IMG/VR virus record: IMGVR_UViG_3300032093_004314
Coordinates: 1 to 24,451 of that record
Direction: 5' to 3' (one strand)
Length of the DNA stretch: 24,451 bases
Source: a virus
Shown here: piece after piece, positions 22,739-24,451 of the stretch
How positions within the stretch are numbered: the stretch's first letter is position 1
How the letters are laid out: each line of letters begins with the position of its first letter
Notes under the pieces: model-generated
Database searches by the model: none
The model's input: the letters and a program-made list of their open reading frames with translations, nothing else
Told to the model about the DNA's origin: nothing
Made by a program: the position numbers and the translations under genes

Positions 22739-23556
22739 AGGATAGGTTCCTTAGTCGTGGAATTGTATTCACCAGGACGAAGGATCCTAGCCAAACGAGC
22801 GTTGCGGAGGGCATCCTCCTCGGTCAATCCAGTCTTTTGGTAAGCGGCTACAATAGCCTCCCATGGATCTTCCGCTTTGTCAAGGATCTTCCTGGCACCT
22901 ACTGATCCAACTCCAGGAACCCCCTTGTACCCGTCCACCGGATCACCGGTCAGGCACTGCGTCCAGAACCAGTAGTCGGCTTCTTCGGGGGTGACAGTGA
23001 CCTCCTCTTCGCCGTTGAACAGGCGACAGGCGATCTGTTTCATGTCCTTGTCGGGACTGATCAGGATGAAGTCAGATGGATCTAGGTGGCACTCCAATCC
23101 TAGGGCATCGTCTGCTTCTAGATTGGGGTAGCGAATAACTTTGTAGTGCTTTGCACACCAGTTGAGAAGCCTCTTGTATCCTACGGGTTTACGCTTGGTG
23201 CGCTTGCCCTTGTATTCCGGATCAATAAGCTTCCTGAAATTTTTTGTGTCAGAAAAATAGAGGGTGATGTAGTTGCTGTCAAACCGTTGACGGAGGAGTT
23301 GGAGTTCCCCCTCAAAGATTTCTAGGACAACCTTAAAGTTGCTGGCGATCGTAATCAGATCATCGCCCCAGTCAAGTTCCGTTTCAGCAGATTGACAGGC
23401 GCGATAGGCAAAGAAGTCGGCATCAACACGGAGATGTGTATCAGTGACAGTCTGCCCACGAAGCTCCTTCTTTTGCTTCTGCCGCGAGGGGTACTCTGAG
23501 GTTGTAGTATTCTCCGGCTTGGACGATCGCCCATTCGAGTTGGAACTTGGCATCAT
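22717..23556 (-). CDS. 5'-3' exonuclease, T7 gp6-like
   Basis: A 279-residue protein of the FEN/gp6 exonuclease group. The core begins LRVDADFFAYRACQSAET (first acidic metal site), then ITLYFSDTKNFRKLIDPEYK with GKRTKRKPVGY, NLEADDALG and ILISPDKDMKQIACR (further Asp ligands), a helix-hairpin-helix-like DGYKGVPGVGSVGARKIL, and the C-terminal RLARILRPGEYNSTTKEPIL that closely parallels T7 gp6 (QMARILRFNEYN). It degrades host DNA and removes RNA primers. The start is uncertain: the only ATG codons in frame (23556, 23553) lie 114-116 bp inside the polymerase gene, and the first 40 residues are polar and outside the domain. No GTG or TTG lies nearer. Confidence 0.9.
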   Translation of the reverse strand: MMPSSNSNGRSSKPENTTTSEYPSRQKQKKELRGQTVTDTHLRVDADFFAYRACQSAETELDWGDDLITIASNFKVVLEIFEGELQLLRQRFDSNYITLYFSDTKNFRKLIDPEYKGKRTKRKPVGYKRLLNWCAKHYKVIRYPNLEADDALGLECHLDPSDFILISPDKDMKQIACRLFNGEEEVTVTPEEADYWFWTQCLTGDPVDGYKGVPGVGSVGARKILDKAEDPWEAIVAAYQKTGLTEEDALRNARLARILRPGEYNSTTKEPILWTPSFG

Positions 23557-24451
23557 TAACGAGGTTTGGTTTTACAGCAAGTTGAATTTCGTCGTGAATC
23601 CAACCAAGCCATTGGAAGTCCACATCCCAGGCATACCCCAGTTGTTGGAATTGATTGAATGAAATGACATTCCACCTTTTGCAAACAATGGCTCCTGCGG
23701 ATTGAAGGAGGTAGTTAAGGGCAGCGTGCTTCTTTCCTTGGAGGCGGATGGGGCGGCCATCCAACCCTTTGAGAACATCGGACTCTGCTCGTTTGTTGAC
23801 CGCCTTGAGTAGTTGATCAAGGCCAGGAATAGCCTCAAGGAACTTCTTACGAATGTCCTTACCAAGAGCAACGGCTTTCTTGTCGTCAAGGGACTTGTCT
23901 AGGGAAGCTCCGATCTTCTTATCCGATGCTCCGTAGATGAAGGCGTAGGTCAGGGTCTTAACGTCCTTTCTGGAGCAGCCAACCCGATCAGCATTTTGTT
24001 GATGAATGTCTCCATTGACAACAACATCTGCGAAGGCGCCTCCATCATAAAAAGCAAGATAGTGGCCAAGCATACGCAGCTCAAGTCCAGAAGCATCAGC
24101 CCCAACCTGACGCATATCTTCGCCAGGACCAAACAGTTTACGACACCGAGGATCAGAGGAAGTCTGACCAAGGTTAGGACGACTGTGGGCATTCCGTCCT
24201 GTGTTCGTGGCCAATTGGCACGTATGATGGATACGCCCTTCCCTGGTGACAGTCTTTAGCCAAGCATTAGCACCATCTGATAGTTGACCCAGAGCCTTTT
24301 GAAGTTCCAGGATTCGTCCAAATGTATTGGCCTCCTTTGTTCCGATGGATTGGAGGATGCCTTCATCAATCTTGGGTCGTCCGGTGTTGGTGAATACCTC
24401 AGGTTGCCAATTCCTCCAGGTCATGAAGGCCCAACCGATGTGGTCGCGGCT
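23441..24451 (-). CDS. DNA polymerase, T7 gp5-like family A, C-terminal part (cut by window edge)
   Basis: The frame is open to the right edge, so the N-terminal exonuclease domain is outside the window; 336 residues are visible, beginning SRDHIGWAF. Numbering from there, motif A is at about 119 (GADASGLELRMLGHYLA), motif B at about 161-174 (RKDVKTLTYAFIYGA), and motif C is HDEIQ at about 286-290, with TGRNAHSRPNLGQ before motif A. These match T7 DNA polymerase closely, and the C-terminus GASWADCH mirrors the T7 ending GPNWAICH, so the 3' end is genuine. It replicates the phage genome, probably with a host thioredoxin-type factor in T7 fashion, though the loop that binds it cannot be judged from this part. 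It overlaps the exonuclease frame by up to 116 bp. Confidence 0.96.
   Translation of the reverse strand, partial: SRDHIGWAFMTWRNWQPEVFTNTGRPKIDEGILQSIGTKEANTFGRILELQKALGQLSDGANAWLKTVTREGRIHHTCQLATNTGRNAHSRPNLGQTSSDPRCRKLFGPGEDMRQVGADASGLELRMLGHYLAFYDGGAFADVVVNGDIHQQNADRVGCSRKDVKTLTYAFIYGASDKKIGASLDKSLDDKKAVALGKDIRKKFLEAIPGLDQLLKAVNKRAESDVLKGLDGRPIRLQGKKHAALNYLLQSAGAIVCKRWNVISFNQFQQLGYAWDVDFQWLGWIHDEIQLAVKPNLVNDAKFQLEWAIVQAGEYYNLRVPLAAEAKEGASWADCH

Overview
The window is the middle and late part of a T7-like (Autographiviridae-type) podovirus genome. Every supported gene is on the minus strand, so transcription runs from base 24451 toward base 1. Gene order matches T7 from gene 5 to beyond gene 17: DNA polymerase, exonuclease, a 7.3-like protein, portal, scaffold, capsid, tail tubes A and B, four internal virion proteins and the tail fibre. 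Inserted between exonuclease and portal is a nucleotide-metabolism block: DUF3310, a MazG-like pyrophosphohydrolase and a two-gene class I ribonucleotide reductase. That block, near-universal start/stop overlaps and the scarcity of Shine-Dalgarno sequences point to a cyanophage of the P60/P-SSP7/Syn5 kind, probably infecting Synechococcus or a relative. The host is an inference; nothing in the window names it.

Layout in transcription order. (1) 24451-22717: C-terminal half of the DNA polymerase, cut by the window edge, then a gp6-like 5'-3' exonuclease. (2) 22738-19536: a small membrane protein, DUF3310, MazG-like enzyme, NrdA, NrdB and a 65-aa unknown, each overlapping its neighbour by 4-8 bp, except a 22-bp overlap with the exonuclease. 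(3) 19533-15382: 7.3-like protein, portal, a 73-aa overlapping ORF, scaffold, a 199-bp non-coding leader, and the major capsid protein. (4) A rho-independent terminator at 15321-15357, in the place T7 has T-phi. (5) 15302-7850: tail tubes A and B, gp13-like, gp14-like and gp15-like proteins. (6) 7760-350: gp16-like protein, a gp17-type tail fibre, and a second tailspike-like protein sharing modules with the fibre. (7) 343-21: a 42-aa basic protein and a 65-aa membrane protein in the holin position.

How it works together. Polymerase and exonuclease copy DNA and degrade the host chromosome. The reductase, MazG-like enzyme and DUF3310 protein would supply and tidy deoxynucleotides. The rest builds the capsid, portal, short tail and ejected core. 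The most notable points are: the peptidoglycan-degrading part of the ejection machine appears to sit at the C-terminus of the gp15-like protein (an intact lysozyme-like domain followed by an M23-like fold that has lost its metal ligands) rather than at the N-terminus of gp16 as in T7; a compact class I reductase whose small subunit has leucine where the radical tyrosine should be; two adjacent receptor-binding proteins with shared modules; and a hidden 42-aa gene that fills the only long gap near the left end.

No tRNA, integrase, CRISPR array, insertion sequence, photosynthesis gene or plus-strand gene was found.
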